Below are positions 46,501 to 55,904 of a DNA stretch of 64,000 nt, piece by piece. A program made the translations under genes and the position numbers. Where the stretch lies: positions 1-64,000 of the forward strand of contig JABXIJ010000017.1 of NCBI GenBank assembly GCA_013373105.1. The letters are read 5' to 3'. The notes below the pieces were generated by a model. It saw only the letters and a list, made by a program, of their open reading frames with translations. It ran no database searches and was not told the origin of the DNA. The DNA is from Flavobacteriaceae bacterium. Lineage in GTDB: Bacteria > Bacteroidota > Bacteroidia > Flavobacteriales > Flavobacteriaceae. Position 1 is the first letter of the stretch; the number at the start of each line of letters is the position of its first letter.

Positions 46501-46704
46501 ACCAGTAGCACCCATATAAAATAAATTTGCTTTTCCAGATACACCAGTTACAGCTGCAGATCTTCCTCCTCTAAATGGGCCAATATTACGCCATTCTACA
46601 GCGCTAAAATATTCTTCTGAAACTTTGTCAGATTTGTTTTGTGCATTAACTTTGGTGTTTTCAAACACCAAAAGACCAATAAAAAGTAATATGATTTTTT
46701 TCAT
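43594..46704 (-). CDS. Secreted BNR/VPS10-type beta-propeller protein
   Basis: A 1036-residue secreted protein with signal peptide (KVNAQ). It carries repeated sialidase-type Asp-box motifs (SxDxGxTW forms: TTDAGNTW, SVNAGKTW, STDGGETW, STDEGETW) in a first two-thirds beta-propeller as in sortilin and photosynthesis-type YVTN proteins. The C-terminal 250 residues add a beta domain and a helical tail. Often annotated as glycosyl hydrolase, but no catalytic residues are established. The function is open. Confidence 0.88.
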   Translation of the reverse strand: MKKIILLFIGLLVFENTKVNAQNKSDKVSEEYFSAVEWRNIGPFRGGRSAAVTGVSGKANLFYMGATGGGVWKTTDAGNTWQNISDGFFGGSVGAVAVSESDNNVMYVGMGEKTVRGNVSSGDGMWKSVNAGKTWTHVGLKNSRHIPRVRIHPKNPDVVYAGVLGDLYKPTQDRGVYKSTDGGETWRKVLFSNENAGVIDLIIDPNNPRILYATTWNVRRTPYSLSSGGEGSGIWKSTDEGETWTNISTNKGLPGGVWGITGISVSPVNSDIVYALIENNKGGVYKSVDAGKTWRLINSERKLRQRAWYYTRIYADTQDEDIVYVLNVRYHKSTDGGRTYSTYNAPHGDHHDLWIAPEDNQRMIIGDDGGAQISFDAGENWSTYMNQPTSQFYRVTTDNHFPYRILAAQQDNSTVRISHRTSGRFITESDWVSTAGGESAHLAADPLNPDIVYGGSYGGLLTRVNHKTNETRAINVWPDDPMGHGAEDFKYRFQWNFPIFFSPNNKKRLYAASNHLHITEDEGQSWKIISPDLTRNDPKTLGPSGGPITKDNTGVEYYGTIFAATESAYEPGLIWTGSDDGLVHVSRNNGGNWENVTPKKMPEWMMINCIEVDPFTKGGAYIVGTKYKSGDYSPYIYKTENYGKSWKLITDGIASEDFTRALRADPKRKGLLYAGTEKGMYISFDDGKNWQSFQQNLPIVPITDLTIKDDNLIAATQGRALWIIDDLTPLHQLTSSVLKEEVVLYKPKDAYNMSGGGGRASRTAGTNHPGGVAVNFYIKEKGEKEVVSLSFYDKIGNHIKTFSTKPNSEKSEGRLSVEDGNNIFYWNMMYDGAERVPGMILWWASLSGPMALPGEYKVELKVGDIKISKPFTILRNPMSEATESDMKAQFDFINDINAKMTEIHKALKNVKKIRSQVGLLKKSVKDKKKHKELLDFADTLVKDMTVVEEALYQTKSKSGQDPLNYPIRLNNKLAHLNSLTRIGNYAPTNQAVEFKKEITAAIDVELAKLYAIFNNQVKELNKKVKESDIELIQIDN

Positions 46705-46761
46705 GTTAGGTTAGTTAATTAAAGTGTGCTTAAAAATAAGAATTTAAATTAAATAATAGTA

Positions 46762-47991
46762 ATGGACTTATTGTTAAATGTTGTAGGTGACAAAAAAATA
46801 TCAAAAGAAATTACAATTTCTGGTTCTAAAAGTGAATCTAATAGATTGCTAATACTTAAAAAAATATTTCCAGAAATTACAATTGAAAATTTATCAGATT
46901 CAGATGATTCTGTTCACATGCAACAAGCACTTAGTACTGATGAAAAATTAATAAATATTGGTCATGCAGGAACTGCAATGCGTTTTTTAACTTCTTTTTT
47001 TGCTGTTCAAAAAGATAGAGAAGTAGTTCTAACAGGTTCAGAAAGAATGCAGAACAGACCTATACAAATATTGGTTGACGCGTTAAAAGAATTAGGTGCA
47101 GAAATTACTTATGAAGCTAAAGAGGGCTATCCTCCAATTCGAATTAAAGGAAATAAATTAATTGCAAATAAAGTTCAGATAAATGGAAATGTAAGCAGTC
47201 AATACATTTCATCTTTATTGCTAATTGCATCAAAATTAGAGCAAGGATTAACTATAGAATTAATAGGGGAAATAACTTCAGTGCCTTATATAAAAATGAC
47301 ATTAAGTTTGCTCAATCAAATTGGAATAAAAACTACATTCCAAGAAAATATAATACAAGTTTTACCTATAAAAAGAATAGAAAAGCAAACAGTTGTTGTA
47401 GAATCTGATTGGTCTTCTGCGAGTTACTTTTATTCAATAATTGCCTTATCTGATATTGGCTCTCAAATTAAACTATCTGCTTATAAAAAAAATAGTTTAC
47501 AAGGTGATTCTTGTTTGGTGGAAATCTATAAACATTTTGGTGTTGAAACAAGATTTAGCAATAATACAATCACATTAAAAAAAGTAAAAAAAACTATAAA
47601 TTCTGATTTAACTATCGATTTAAAAAACGCACCAGATATTGCACAAACCATTGCGGTTACTTGTTTTGCAGAGGGTATAGCATGCAATTTAACAGGACTT
47701 CATACTTTAAAAATTAAAGAAACAGATCGTTTACTAGCGTTACATGATGAATTAACAAAACTTGGGGCATCAATAAATGTAACTAATGAAAGTTTACATT
47801 TAAGTAAATCAGAAAGTATTAAACCAAATGTAGCTATTGAAACCTATAACGACCATAGAATGGCAATGGCATTTGCGCCTTTAGCTTTAAGAGTTCCAAT
47901 TCAAATAAAAGTTGCAGAAGTAGTAACCAAATCGTATCAAAAGTTTTGGGATGATATGGCACAAATTGGGTTTAACATCAAGAAAATTTAA
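46762..47991 (+). CDS. aroA: 3-phosphoshikimate 1-carboxyvinyltransferase (EPSP synthase)
   Basis: Shikimate pathway step to chorismate. Family motifs: ISGSKSESNRLLIL near residue 19, GHAGTAMRFL near residue 74 (PEP-binding), SSQYISSLLLIA near residue 146, and NDHRMAMAFAPLAL near residue 367. 409 residues, slightly shorter than the E. coli enzyme. Standalone, followed by queA after 73 bases. Confidence 0.95.
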   Translation: MDLLLNVVGDKKISKEITISGSKSESNRLLILKKIFPEITIENLSDSDDSVHMQQALSTDEKLINIGHAGTAMRFLTSFFAVQKDREVVLTGSERMQNRPIQILVDALKELGAEITYEAKEGYPPIRIKGNKLIANKVQINGNVSSQYISSLLLIASKLEQGLTIELIGEITSVPYIKMTLSLLNQIGIKTTFQENIIQVLPIKRIEKQTVVVESDWSSASYFYSIIALSDIGSQIKLSAYKKNSLQGDSCLVEIYKHFGVETRFSNNTITLKKVKKTINSDLTIDLKNAPDIAQTIAVTCFAEGIACNLTGLHTLKIKETDRLLALHDELTKLGASINVTNESLHLSKSESIKPNVAIETYNDHRMAMAFAPLALRVPIQIKVAEVVTKSYQKFWDDMAQIGFNIKKI

Positions 47992-48008
47992 ATTAAACAC
48001 CCAAACAC

Positions 48009-48040
48009 TTGACAACCCCTATTATGAGATTGTATCTTTG
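48009..48040 (+). promoter_or_regulatory. Bacteroidetes-type promoter of queA
   Basis: TTG at 48009-48011, a 21-base spacer, then TATCTTTG at 48033-48040 (exact TAnnTTTG). It is about 24 bases before the queA ATG. Confidence 0.7.
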
Positions 48041-48064
48041 CAACTTTTGTAAAAGAATACACTT

Positions 48065-49114
48065 ATGAAATTATCAAACTTCGATTTTGACTTACCAGAA
48101 GAATTACTAGCAGAATACCCTGCAGAACACAGAGATGAATCTCGTTTAATGGTTTTAAACAGAAAAGAACAAACCATTGAACATAAGCTGTTTAAAGACG
48201 TTATTAATTACTTTGAAGAAGGTGATGTAATGATGTTAAACAACACTAAAGTTTTTCCTGCAAGAATGTACGGAAATAAAGAAAAAACAGGAGCTAGAAT
48301 AGAAGTATTTTTATTAAGAGAACTAAATGCTGAAAATAGATTATGGGATGTTTTAGTAGATCCTGCAAGAAAAATAAGAATTGGTAATAAGTTGTTTTTT
48401 GGTGATGATGATAGCTTAGTTGCAGAAGTTATAGATAACACAACTTCAAGAGGTAGAACTTTACGATTCTTATTTGATGGAAGTTATGAAGCTTTTAGAG
48501 AAAAATTATTAGAACTTGGTGAAACACCTTTACCAAAATACATCAATAGAGAGGTAGAGCCTTCAGATGAAGAACGTTATCAAACTATTTATGCAAAACA
48601 CGAAGGTGCTGTAGCTGCTCCAACAGCAGGTTTACACTTTTCTAAACATTTACTAAAACGTTTAGAAATTAAAGGAGTAGATTTTGCTGAAATGACATTA
48701 CATGTTGGTTTAGGTACCTTTAATCCTGTTGAAGTAGAAGATTTATCGAAGCATAAAATGGATTCTGAACAGATTATTGTTCCTCAAGCTGCAGCAGATA
48801 GAATTAACAAAGCTAAGAACGAGAAAAGAAGAATTTGCGCTGTAGGTACTACTGTAATGCGTACTGTAGAATCATCTGTATCTGCTAATTTAATGCTAAA
48901 TCCTTATGAAGGTTGGACAAATAAATTTATTTTTCCTCCTTACGATTTTAGTATAGCAAATTCAATGATAACGAATTTTCATACACCAAAATCTACTTTA
49001 TTAATGATGGTAGCTGCATTTGCTGGTTACGATTTTACAATGAAAGCTTACAAAGAAGCTGTAAAAGAAGGATACAGATTTTATTCGTATGGAGATGCTA
49101 TGTTAATCATCTAA
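48065..49114 (+). CDS. queA: S-adenosylmethionine:tRNA ribosyltransferase-isomerase
   Basis: Queuosine tRNA modification. Family features: [28 protein letters not shown] at the N-terminus, [10 protein letters not shown] near residue 186, [11 protein letters not shown], and a C-terminal [18 protein letters not shown]. 349 residues, full length. Own promoter and terminator. Confidence 0.97.
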   Translation: MKLSNFDFDLPEELLAEYPAEHRDESRLMVLNRKEQTIEHKLFKDVINYFEEGDVMMLNNTKVFPARMYGNKEKTGARIEVFLLRELNAENRLWDVLVDPARKIRIGNKLFFGDDDSLVAEVIDNTTSRGRTLRFLFDGSYEAFREKLLELGETPLPKYINREVEPSDEERYQTIYAKHEGAVAAPTAGLHFSKHLLKRLEIKGVDFAEMTLHVGLGTFNPVEVEDLSKHKMDSEQIIVPQAAADRINKAKNEKRRICAVGTTVMRTVESSVSANLMLNPYEGWTNKFIFPPYDFSIANSMITNFHTPKSTLLMMVAAFAGYDFTMKAYKEAVKEGYRFYSYGDAMLII

Positions 49115-49134
49115 GTACACACAAAACTATATTT

Positions 49135-49162
49135 AAAACTGGTACTTTTAAGTACCAGTTTT
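49135..49162 (+). terminator. Terminator between queA and rlmN
   Basis: AAAACTGGTACT pairs perfectly with AGTACCAGTTTT around TTTA, followed by a T run. Confidence 0.85.
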
Positions 49163-49207
49163 TTTATGCATATTTTTGCATATAATACTGAAATAAGTTC
49201 GGCATTA

Positions 49208-50248
49208 ATGAAACCTATTAAGAAAGATATAAGAGCATTAACTAAAGAGCAACTTCGTAATTTTTTTGTAGAAAATGGCGATAAAGCTTTTAGAGGAAAT
49301 CAAGTATATGATTGGCTTTGGAGTAAGTCTTTGCATTCTTTTGACGATATGACAAACATTTCTAAAGAAACTAGAGAAATGTTACAAGAAAACTTTGTCA
49401 TTAATCATATTAAGGTAGATAGTATGCAAAAAAGTTCAGATGGTACTATTAAGAACGGAATAAAACTACATGATGGTTTAGTAGTAGAATCTGTATTAAT
49501 ACCAACACCTAAAAGAACAACAGCTTGTGTTTCTAGTCAGGTAGGTTGTAGTTTAGATTGTAAATTTTGTGCTACAGCTCGTTTAAAACGAATGCGAAAT
49601 TTAAATCCTGATGAAATTTACGATCAAGTAGTCGTTATCGATCAACAAAGTCAGTTATATCACAATAAAAAACTTACCAATATTGTATTTATGGGAATGG
49701 GAGAACCTCTCATGAATTACAAAAATGTTTTAAAAGCCATAGAAAAAATTACATCTCCAGAAGGTTTGGGTATGTCTTCTAAGAGAATTACTGTTTCAAC
49801 TTCTGGTGTGCCAAAAATGATTAAAAAAATGGCAGATGAAGAGGTAAAGTTCAATTTAGCAGTGTCTTTACATTCAGCAATAGATGAGGTTAGAACATCA
49901 ATTATGCCTTTTAACTCAACATTTCCTCTAAAAGATTTACGAGAATCTCTAGAGTATTGGTATGCCAAAACTAAACGCAAAATTACTTATGAATATGTTG
50001 TTTGGAATGGAATTAATGATCGAAAAGAAGATATAAAAGCATTGGTAGATTTTTGTAAATATGTGCCTTGTAAAGTAAATTTAATTGAATACAACCCAAT
50101 AGATGATGGTCAGTTTCAACAAGCAAATCCAGCAGCTATAAACAATTACATTTCTAATTTAGAGATGAATGATATTACTGTTAATGTTAGACGCAGTAGA
50201 GGTAAAGATATAGATGCTGCTTGTGGACAGTTAGCAAACAAGTCTTAA
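49208..50248 (+). CDS. rlmN: Dual-specificity RNA methyltransferase RlmN
   Basis: Radical SAM enzyme methylating A2503 of 23S rRNA and some tRNAs. The cluster cysteines are Cys114, Cys118 and Cys121 (CSLDCKFC). A conserved C-terminal Cys in DAACGQLA is also present. Start set at ATG 49208 (MKPIKKDIRALTKEQL); the longer reading from 49166 begins in the queA terminator tail. 346 residues. Confidence 0.96.
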   Translation: MKPIKKDIRALTKEQLRNFFVENGDKAFRGNQVYDWLWSKSLHSFDDMTNISKETREMLQENFVINHIKVDSMQKSSDGTIKNGIKLHDGLVVESVLIPTPKRTTACVSSQVGCSLDCKFCATARLKRMRNLNPDEIYDQVVVIDQQSQLYHNKKLTNIVFMGMGEPLMNYKNVLKAIEKITSPEGLGMSSKRITVSTSGVPKMIKKMADEEVKFNLAVSLHSAIDEVRTSIMPFNSTFPLKDLRESLEYWYAKTKRKITYEYVVWNGINDRKEDIKALVDFCKYVPCKVNLIEYNPIDDGQFQQANPAAINNYISNLEMNDITVNVRRSRGKDIDAACGQLANKS

Positions 50249-51004
50249 ATGAACCTAAAAAACACCCTTACTTTTCAGTTTTTTAAAACCATAGGATTAT
50301 TGGTTTTATTCATGGCTGTTTTTCTTTTTTTAGACAGTAAATTCTTTTTAGAATATAGTCTTCATGGCCAAGAATTTGCCATAATTGTCTTTATTACAAC
50401 ACTACTAATTCTTTATTATAGAGCAAACAAAAGAACTCGAGAACATATTATTTATGCGGTTTTAATTGGTATAATAGGAGAATATCTTTTTTGTTTAGGA
50501 TTTGGTATGTATTCATATAGATTAAATAATGTACCACACTACGTTCCTCCAGGTCACGCTATTATGTATTTAGGAGTTAATTATTTTGTTTGACAGCCAA
50601 AAATAGTCATCAATAAGAAAGCTTTAGAAATAGCTTTTTATCTAATTAACGGTCTTTTTGCTACCTATTTTCTAATTTTTAAAAATGATATTTTAGGTTT
50701 TTCACTAACTGTTATTACTTTTTATTTTGTAACTAAAAAACCTCGTGAACGTTTGTTTTATTTAGCAATGTATTTTGCTATAGCTTGTTTAGAATTAATT
50801 GGTACTTATTACGAATGTTGGTTTTGGCCACCAACTTGGTTTGGTAAAGTAGATTTCATAACTAGCGCAAACCCACCTTCTGGAATTAGCTTTTTTTACT
50901 TTGGATTAGATTTAGGCTGTTTGTTTTTTTATAAATTAAGACACAAAACTGCTTGGTCTAGAATGAAAAGTATTAGAAAAATAAGACAAGAAAAAGTAGC
51001 TTAA
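50249..51004 (+). pseudogene. Polytopic membrane protein interrupted by in-frame TGA
   Basis: One continuous frame of 251 codons broken by a single TGA at 50591-50593. Before it: three membrane segments ending ...MYLGVNYFV. After it: QPKIVINKKALEI and about four more hydrophobic segments, with the distinctive ECWFWPPTWFGK motif near the end. The 53 codons between the stop and the next ATG are fully open and hydrophobic, so this is one gene. TGG (Trp) at that codon would restore it by one base. TGA acts as a normal stop in the nitrilase gene here, so reassignment is unlikely. Family unknown to me. It begins directly after rlmN. Confidence 0.85.
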
Positions 51005-51006
51005 GC

Positions 51007-51525
51007 TTAGTTTTGTTTTTCTAAAGTAGCATTTTGTATAGTTGTAATTGGGTAACCAAAAACCTCAGGAATCTCTTTAGATTTACCACCAGTAGTAGTT
51101 TTATTTTTTGTGTTTGTAAAAAGTATTTCGAAAACGAGTTTTTTATCTGCAAACTCAATTCTAGTACTTAATAAGTTTTCCTGAACTTCAAAAAAACTAA
51201 ATAAGGTATTGTTGTAATGCTTTGTAGGTAAAATAATACCATTATTTTCATCGACTTCTAAAATTCCGTTTTCTACATCTTTAACAATTAAAGTATAGTT
51301 TCTTGGTGCACTATTATATACTAACCTATAATTAAATTTTAATGAGTCGTTAGTTTTTAAAAGATGAAATTCCATGGGAATTTTTTGAGTACCCTTAGTG
51401 TTTGTTATTGTTAAATCACCTTTATAAACTCCAGCTACTTTGGTTAAAAAATCTAATGAATTGCTTTGAGAATTCATAGAAATTGTAAAAACAATTGCAA
51501 TACAAGTTAAAATAGTTTTAAACAT
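51007..51525 (-). CDS. Secreted protein of unknown function
   Basis: A 172-residue protein with signal peptide (ISMNSQ). The mature part is all beta (GVYKGDLTITNTKGTQKIPMEFHLL ... LKFNYRLVYN), with a lipocalin-like or small barrel look, but no family is recognised. Convergent with the broken membrane-protein gene (2-base gap, palindromic junction). Confidence 0.65.
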   Translation of the reverse strand: MFKTILTCIAIVFTISMNSQSNSLDFLTKVAGVYKGDLTITNTKGTQKIPMEFHLLKTNDSLKFNYRLVYNSAPRNYTLIVKDVENGILEVDENNGIILPTKHYNNTLFSFFEVQENLLSTRIEFADKKLVFEILFTNTKNKTTTGGKSKEIPEVFGYPITTIQNATLEKQN

Positions 51526-51607
51526 CTTTGGTTTACGTTTATATAAAGTATAAAAACCAAAAATATTAATTATTTTTGATATCAGATTTCCAAAAGAAAT
51601 CAGCTAA

Positions 51608-52585
51608 ATGAAGCCTGTAGAACTCATAAAACTTCCAATTAAAAAAGAGATGGATCTTTTTGAACGCAAATTCAAAGATTCTATGATTTCAAAAGTTCCA
51701 CTCTTAAACAGAATTACCTATTACATTGTACGTAGAAAAGGAAAGCAAATGCGACCAATGTTTGTGTTTTTGGTAGCAAAAATGGTGTCTGATGGTGGTT
51801 TTGATGAGAGAACATATAGAGGAGCTTCAGTAGTAGAATTAATCCACACAGCAACTTTGGTTCATGATGATGTGGTAGATGATAGCAATAGACGTAGAGG
51901 TTTCTTTTCTATAAACGCCTTGTGGAAAAATAAAATTGCTGTTTTAGTAGGCGACTACTTATTATCTAAAGGTTTATTACTATCTATAGATAACGAAGAT
52001 TTCGATTTATTAAAGCTTATTTCTATTGCTGTTCGTGAAATGAGTGAAGGTGAACTTTTACAAATAGAAAAAGCAAGAAAATTAGATATAACTGAAGATG
52101 TTTATTTTGATATAATTCGTCAAAAAACAGCAACCCTTATAGCAGCATGTTGTGGAATTGGAGCTGCTTCTGTAGGGGCTTCTAATGAAGTGGTACAGCA
52201 AATGCGAAAGTTTGGAGAATATATTGGGATTGCCTTTCAAATTAAAGACGATTTGTTCGATTATACTGATGAAAAAATTGGTAAACCCACAGGTATAGAT
52301 ATTAAAGAACAAAAAATGACCTTACCATTGATTTATACCTTAAATAACTGCTCAAATAAAGACAAATCTTGGATTATAAATTCCATTAAAAAATATAATA
52401 AAGATAAAACTAGAGTTAAGGAAGTTATTGCTTTTGTAAAAGAAAATGGGGGTATAGAATACACTATATCTATGATGAACGACTATAAGAATAAAGCACT
52501 AACAATTCTCGAAAGTTACCCAGAATCTTCTTACAAAGAATCGCTTTTACAAATGATAGACTATGTAGTTGAGCGTAATGTTTAG
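51608..52585 (+). CDS. All-trans polyprenyl diphosphate synthase
   Basis: Chain-elongating prenyltransferase for quinone side chains. First Asp-rich motif DDVVDD near residue 94 and second DDLFDY near residue 217, with RKGKQMRPMFVFL before them. 325 residues. Probably IspB-like (octaprenyl or similar); chain length cannot be fixed. A TATTTTTG -7-like element is at 51571-51578. Its stop overlaps the convergent GH3 stop by 4 bases. Confidence 0.94.
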   Translation: MKPVELIKLPIKKEMDLFERKFKDSMISKVPLLNRITYYIVRRKGKQMRPMFVFLVAKMVSDGGFDERTYRGASVVELIHTATLVHDDVVDDSNRRRGFFSINALWKNKIAVLVGDYLLSKGLLLSIDNEDFDLLKLISIAVREMSEGELLQIEKARKLDITEDVYFDIIRQKTATLIAACCGIGAASVGASNEVVQQMRKFGEYIGIAFQIKDDLFDYTDEKIGKPTGIDIKEQKMTLPLIYTLNNCSNKDKSWIINSIKKYNKDKTRVKEVIAFVKENGGIEYTISMMNDYKNKALTILESYPESSYKESLLQMIDYVVERNV

Positions 52586-54090
52586 GTTGTTAAAATATCT
52601 TCTAATATATCTCTTTCATTCGATAACCTTGGTACTTTATGTTGCCCACCTAACTTTCCATTTTTCTTTAACCAATCGTAAAATAAACCTTCTTTTGCCA
52701 CATGAATTTTAGGCATGTTTAAGGTCATATTGTTATAACGTTTGGCTTCGTAATCAGAGTTAATTGCTTTTAGAGCATTATCTAATATTTCTGTAAAGTA
52801 ACTCATGCTTTTTGGTGCTTTTGCAAATTCTATAACCCACTCATGACCTCCACTATTTTTATCTTTCATAAAAATTGGCGCTACTGTATAATCTTTAACT
52901 AAAGCATTGGTTTTTTCACAGGTCATTTTTAATGCATCTTCAACATTTTCAATATTTAATTCCTCACCAAATACATTTATATAATGCTTTGTTCTGCCTG
53001 TAATTTTAATTCTATATGGATCTAGTGAAGTAAATCGTATAGTGTCTCCAATTAAATAACGCCATAAACCAGTATTCGTAGTAATTACCAAAGCATAATC
53101 TATTCCTTTTTTTACTTCTGATAAAGGTATTGCCTTTGAATTTTCACCCTTATATTCAGACATAGGTATAAACTCGTAAAAAATACCATAGTCTAACATA
53201 AGTAATAATTCTTTAGAACCATTTCTATCTTGAATTGCAAAAAAACCTTCAGAAGCATTGTAGGTTTCGTAATATTTAAAATTAGCTTTTGGAATTAATT
53301 TCTTGTACTGCTCTCTGTATGGATTAAAGTTAACACCTCCATGAAAATAGACTTCTAAATTGGGCCAAACCTCTAAAATATTATCTTTTCCTGTTCTTTC
53401 TAAAACTCTGTTAAGTAATACTAACATCCAACTAGGTACACCAACTAAACTGGTAATATCTTCTTTTATGGTTTCATCAATTATAGCTTCCATTTTAGTT
53501 TCCCATTCGCTCATAAGCGCTACTTGTTGACTTGGAGATGAACTAAAATCAGCCCAAAATGGCATGTTTTCTATAATAATAGCAGACAAATCGCCAAAGT
53601 AAGAATCATTGTCTTTATATACTTCAGAACTTCCTCCTAAACGTAATCCCTTACCAGTAAAAAGTTTTGTGTCTTCGTTATTATTAATATACAAACAAAG
53701 CATGTCTTTACCTGCTTTTAAATGACAGTATTCTAAAGCTTCATCACTTACAGGTATAAATTTACTTTTAGCATTGGTGGTTCCACTACTTTTTGCAAAC
53801 CATTTAATTTGTGATGGCCAAAAAATATTTTGCTCTCCATTTCTTGTTCTTTCTATTAAAGGCTCTATACTTTCGTATTTTTGAATAGGCACTCTTTTTG
53901 CAAAATCTTCATAACTTTTTATAGATTGAAAATCGTGCTGAATACCAATTTCAGTTTTTTTAGCTCTTAGAATTAGTTTTGATAATAGTTCTTTTTGAAC
54001 ATCTTCAGGATATTTTAAAAATAACTCAATCTGATGTTTTCTTTTTTTTAAAAACCATGAGATAATAGAATTTACTATTGGAAAGGGCAT
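52582..54090 (-). CDS. GH3 auxin-promoter family acyl-adenylating enzyme-like protein
   Basis: A GH3-superfamily protein of 502 residues from the ATG at 54090; the longer reading to 54159 overlaps the divergent gene. Adenylate-forming motifs: SSGTTNAKSKFIPVS near residue 105 (P-loop-like), YNASEGFFAIQD near residue 280, and GLWRYLIGDTIRF near residue 340. Plant GH3 enzymes conjugate amino acids to acyl-hormones; bacterial members have no established substrate. Confidence 0.88.
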   Translation of the reverse strand: MPFPIVNSIISWFLKKRKHQIELFLKYPEDVQKELLSKLILRAKKTEIGIQHDFQSIKSYEDFAKRVPIQKYESIEPLIERTRNGEQNIFWPSQIKWFAKSSGTTNAKSKFIPVSDEALEYCHLKAGKDMLCLYINNNEDTKLFTGKGLRLGGSSEVYKDNDSYFGDLSAIIIENMPFWADFSSSPSQQVALMSEWETKMEAIIDETIKEDITSLVGVPSWMLVLLNRVLERTGKDNILEVWPNLEVYFHGGVNFNPYREQYKKLIPKANFKYYETYNASEGFFAIQDRNGSKELLLMLDYGIFYEFIPMSEYKGENSKAIPLSEVKKGIDYALVITTNTGLWRYLIGDTIRFTSLDPYRIKITGRTKHYINVFGEELNIENVEDALKMTCEKTNALVKDYTVAPIFMKDKNSGGHEWVIEFAKAPKSMSYFTEILDNALKAINSDYEAKRYNNMTLNMPKIHVAKEGLFYDWLKKNGKLGGQHKVPRLSNERDILEDILTT

Positions 54091-54147
54091 ATATAAAGTT
54101 CGGTTTTTCGTAAGTTTGTTAGAGTCTAAAAATAATAAAATTTGGTC

Positions 54148-54939
54148 ATGCAGTATCAAGGAGTTTTAAAAAAAATGAAGACAGAGAATTTAGATGTTAT
54201 TCAATATTATCTAGATATGAAGACAGATTTTTTGAATATGAATCTGTTATTAAACAAAGAAATAACCTTAACCTTTAAAGGATATGAGTGTTTAAACTGT
54301 CATTTAAACAAACCTATTTATAGACAAGGTTTTTGTAGGTCTTGTTTTTTTGATATACCTCAAGCTGCAGATTGGATTATGAAACCAGAGCTAAGTAAGG
54401 CTCATTTAGATATTGAAGATAGAGATTTGGCTTATGAAAAACAAGTGCAGTTACAGCCTCATATAGTGTATTTAGCCAATTCAAGTAATGTAAAAGTTGG
54501 AGTTACTCGAAAGCAGCAAGTGCCCACAAGATGGATAGATCAAGGAGCGCATGAAGCTATAGAAATAGTTGAAGTTCCTAATAGATACCTAGCAGGAATT
54601 ACTGAAGTAGCACTAAAAGAGCATATATCAGACAAAACCAATTGGCGCAAAATGCTAAAGAATGATATTGAAGATGAAAATCTTGTAGAATGGCGAGAGC
54701 GTTTAAAAGAGTATATTCCTGATGAAGCAGCTGAATATTATATAGCCAATAACTCAGAAACAAATTTGACTTTTCCAGTGGAAAAATACCCAGAAAAGCC
54801 TAAGAGTTTAAACTTAGAAAAGTCTAAAACATATACTGGAAAGTTAGTAGGTATTAAAGGGCAGTATTTTATTTTCGAAGACGAAACTGTATTTAATGTT
54901 AGAAGTAATGAAGGTTTAGTTGTTGAATTACAATTTTAA
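54148..54939 (+). CDS. DUF2797 zinc-ribbon protein
   Basis: A 263-residue cytoplasmic protein. A Cys4 site near residues 48-67 (CLNC ... CRSC) is a zinc ribbon. The central part (HIVYLANSSNVKVGVTRKQQVPTRWIDQGA) is the DUF2797 signature, which also resembles a GIY-YIG nuclease-type fold (VYLA ... KVGVT). Start at ATG 54148; a TTG at 54142 is less likely. It is 5 bases before the nitrilase gene. Confidence 0.85.
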   Translation: MQYQGVLKKMKTENLDVIQYYLDMKTDFLNMNLLLNKEITLTFKGYECLNCHLNKPIYRQGFCRSCFFDIPQAADWIMKPELSKAHLDIEDRDLAYEKQVQLQPHIVYLANSSNVKVGVTRKQQVPTRWIDQGAHEAIEIVEVPNRYLAGITEVALKEHISDKTNWRKMLKNDIEDENLVEWRERLKEYIPDEAAEYYIANNSETNLTFPVEKYPEKPKSLNLEKSKTYTGKLVGIKGQYFIFEDETVFNVRSNEGLVVELQF

Positions 54940-54944
54940 AAAAA

Positions 54945-55904
54945 ATGAATACAAACCTCTTAAAAGTAGCTCTTGCTCAAATATCTCCAGTTTGGTTAAA
55001 CAAAGAAAAGACCATTTTAAAGATTGAAAAATCTATAGAAGATGCAGCCAAAGAAAACTGCGAGCTTATTGTTTTTGGTGAAGCACTATTACCTGGTTAT
55101 CCTTTTTGGTTGGCTTTAACTGGTGGTGCAGAGTGGAATACAAAAGTTAATAAAGAATTTCATGCTCATTATGTGCGAAATGCTATTACTATAGAAAATG
55201 GAGAATTAGATACTATTTGTTCTTTAGCTAAAAAGCATAAAATTGCTATTTATTTAGGTATTATAGAACGTGCTGCTAACAGAGGAGGTCATAGTATTTA
55301 CGCGAGTTTAGTGTATGTAAATCAATATGGAGAAATAAAATCTGTGCATAGAAAACTACAACCAACTTACGATGAGCGTTTAACTTGGGCTCCTGGAGAT
55401 GGCAATGGTTTACAAGTACATTCCTTAAAAGACTTTACTTTAGGTGGCTTAAATTGTTGGGAAAATTGGATGCCATTACCTAGAACAGCTTTGTATGGTT
55501 TAGGTGAGAATTTACATATAGCAGTTTGGCCAGGAAGTGAACATAATACCAAAGATATTACACGTTTTATTGCCAGAGAATCTCGTTCTTTTGTAATATC
55601 TGTATCTGCTTTAATGAAAAGGTCAGATTTTCCAAAAGAAACTCCTTTTTATCAAGAACTTATTGCAAAGGCACCAGAAACTTTAGCAAATGGAGGATCT
55701 TGTATAGCAGGACCTGATGGTGAATGGATTATAGAACCAGTTTTACACAAAGAAGGTTTAATAATTGAAACTATAGATTTTAATAGAGTATTAGAAGAGC
55801 GTCAAAATTTTGATGCAGTTGGTCATTATAGTAGGCCAGATGTAACTAAGTTACATGTAAATAGAGAACGACAAAGTACTGTATCTTTTGATGATTTATT
55901 ATGA
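54945..55904 (+). CDS. Nitrilase-type carbon-nitrogen hydrolase
   Basis: A 319-residue enzyme with the full Glu-Lys-Cys triad: Glu46 (FGEALLPGYP), Lys137 (HRKLQPTYDE) and Cys171 in CWENWMPLPR. The CWE-x-W-x-PL form around the cysteine points to a true nitrilase rather than an amidase. Nitrile substrate unknown. The stop overlaps the YjbQ start as ATGA, so the two are coupled. Confidence 0.92.
   Translation: MNTNLLKVALAQISPVWLNKEKTILKIEKSIEDAAKENCELIVFGEALLPGYPFWLALTGGAEWNTKVNKEFHAHYVRNAITIENGELDTICSLAKKHKIAIYLGIIERAANRGGHSIYASLVYVNQYGEIKSVHRKLQPTYDERLTWAPGDGNGLQVHSLKDFTLGGLNCWENWMPLPRTALYGLGENLHIAVWPGSEHNTKDITRFIARESRSFVISVSALMKRSDFPKETPFYQELIAKAPETLANGGSCIAGPDGEWIIEPVLHKEGLIIETIDFNRVLEERQNFDAVGHYSRPDVTKLHVNRERQSTVSFDDLL

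Noticed and set aside
49166-49207. Upstream ATG as rlmN start
   Set aside because: It lies in the tail of the queA terminator; the ATG at 49208 gives the usual N-terminus.
50591-50593. Genome-wide reassignment of TGA to tryptophan
   Set aside because: The nitrilase gene in this window ends in TGA and tryptophan is otherwise written TGG.
54091-54159. Longer start for the GH3 gene
   Set aside because: Overlaps the divergent DUF2797 gene and has no family-like sequence.
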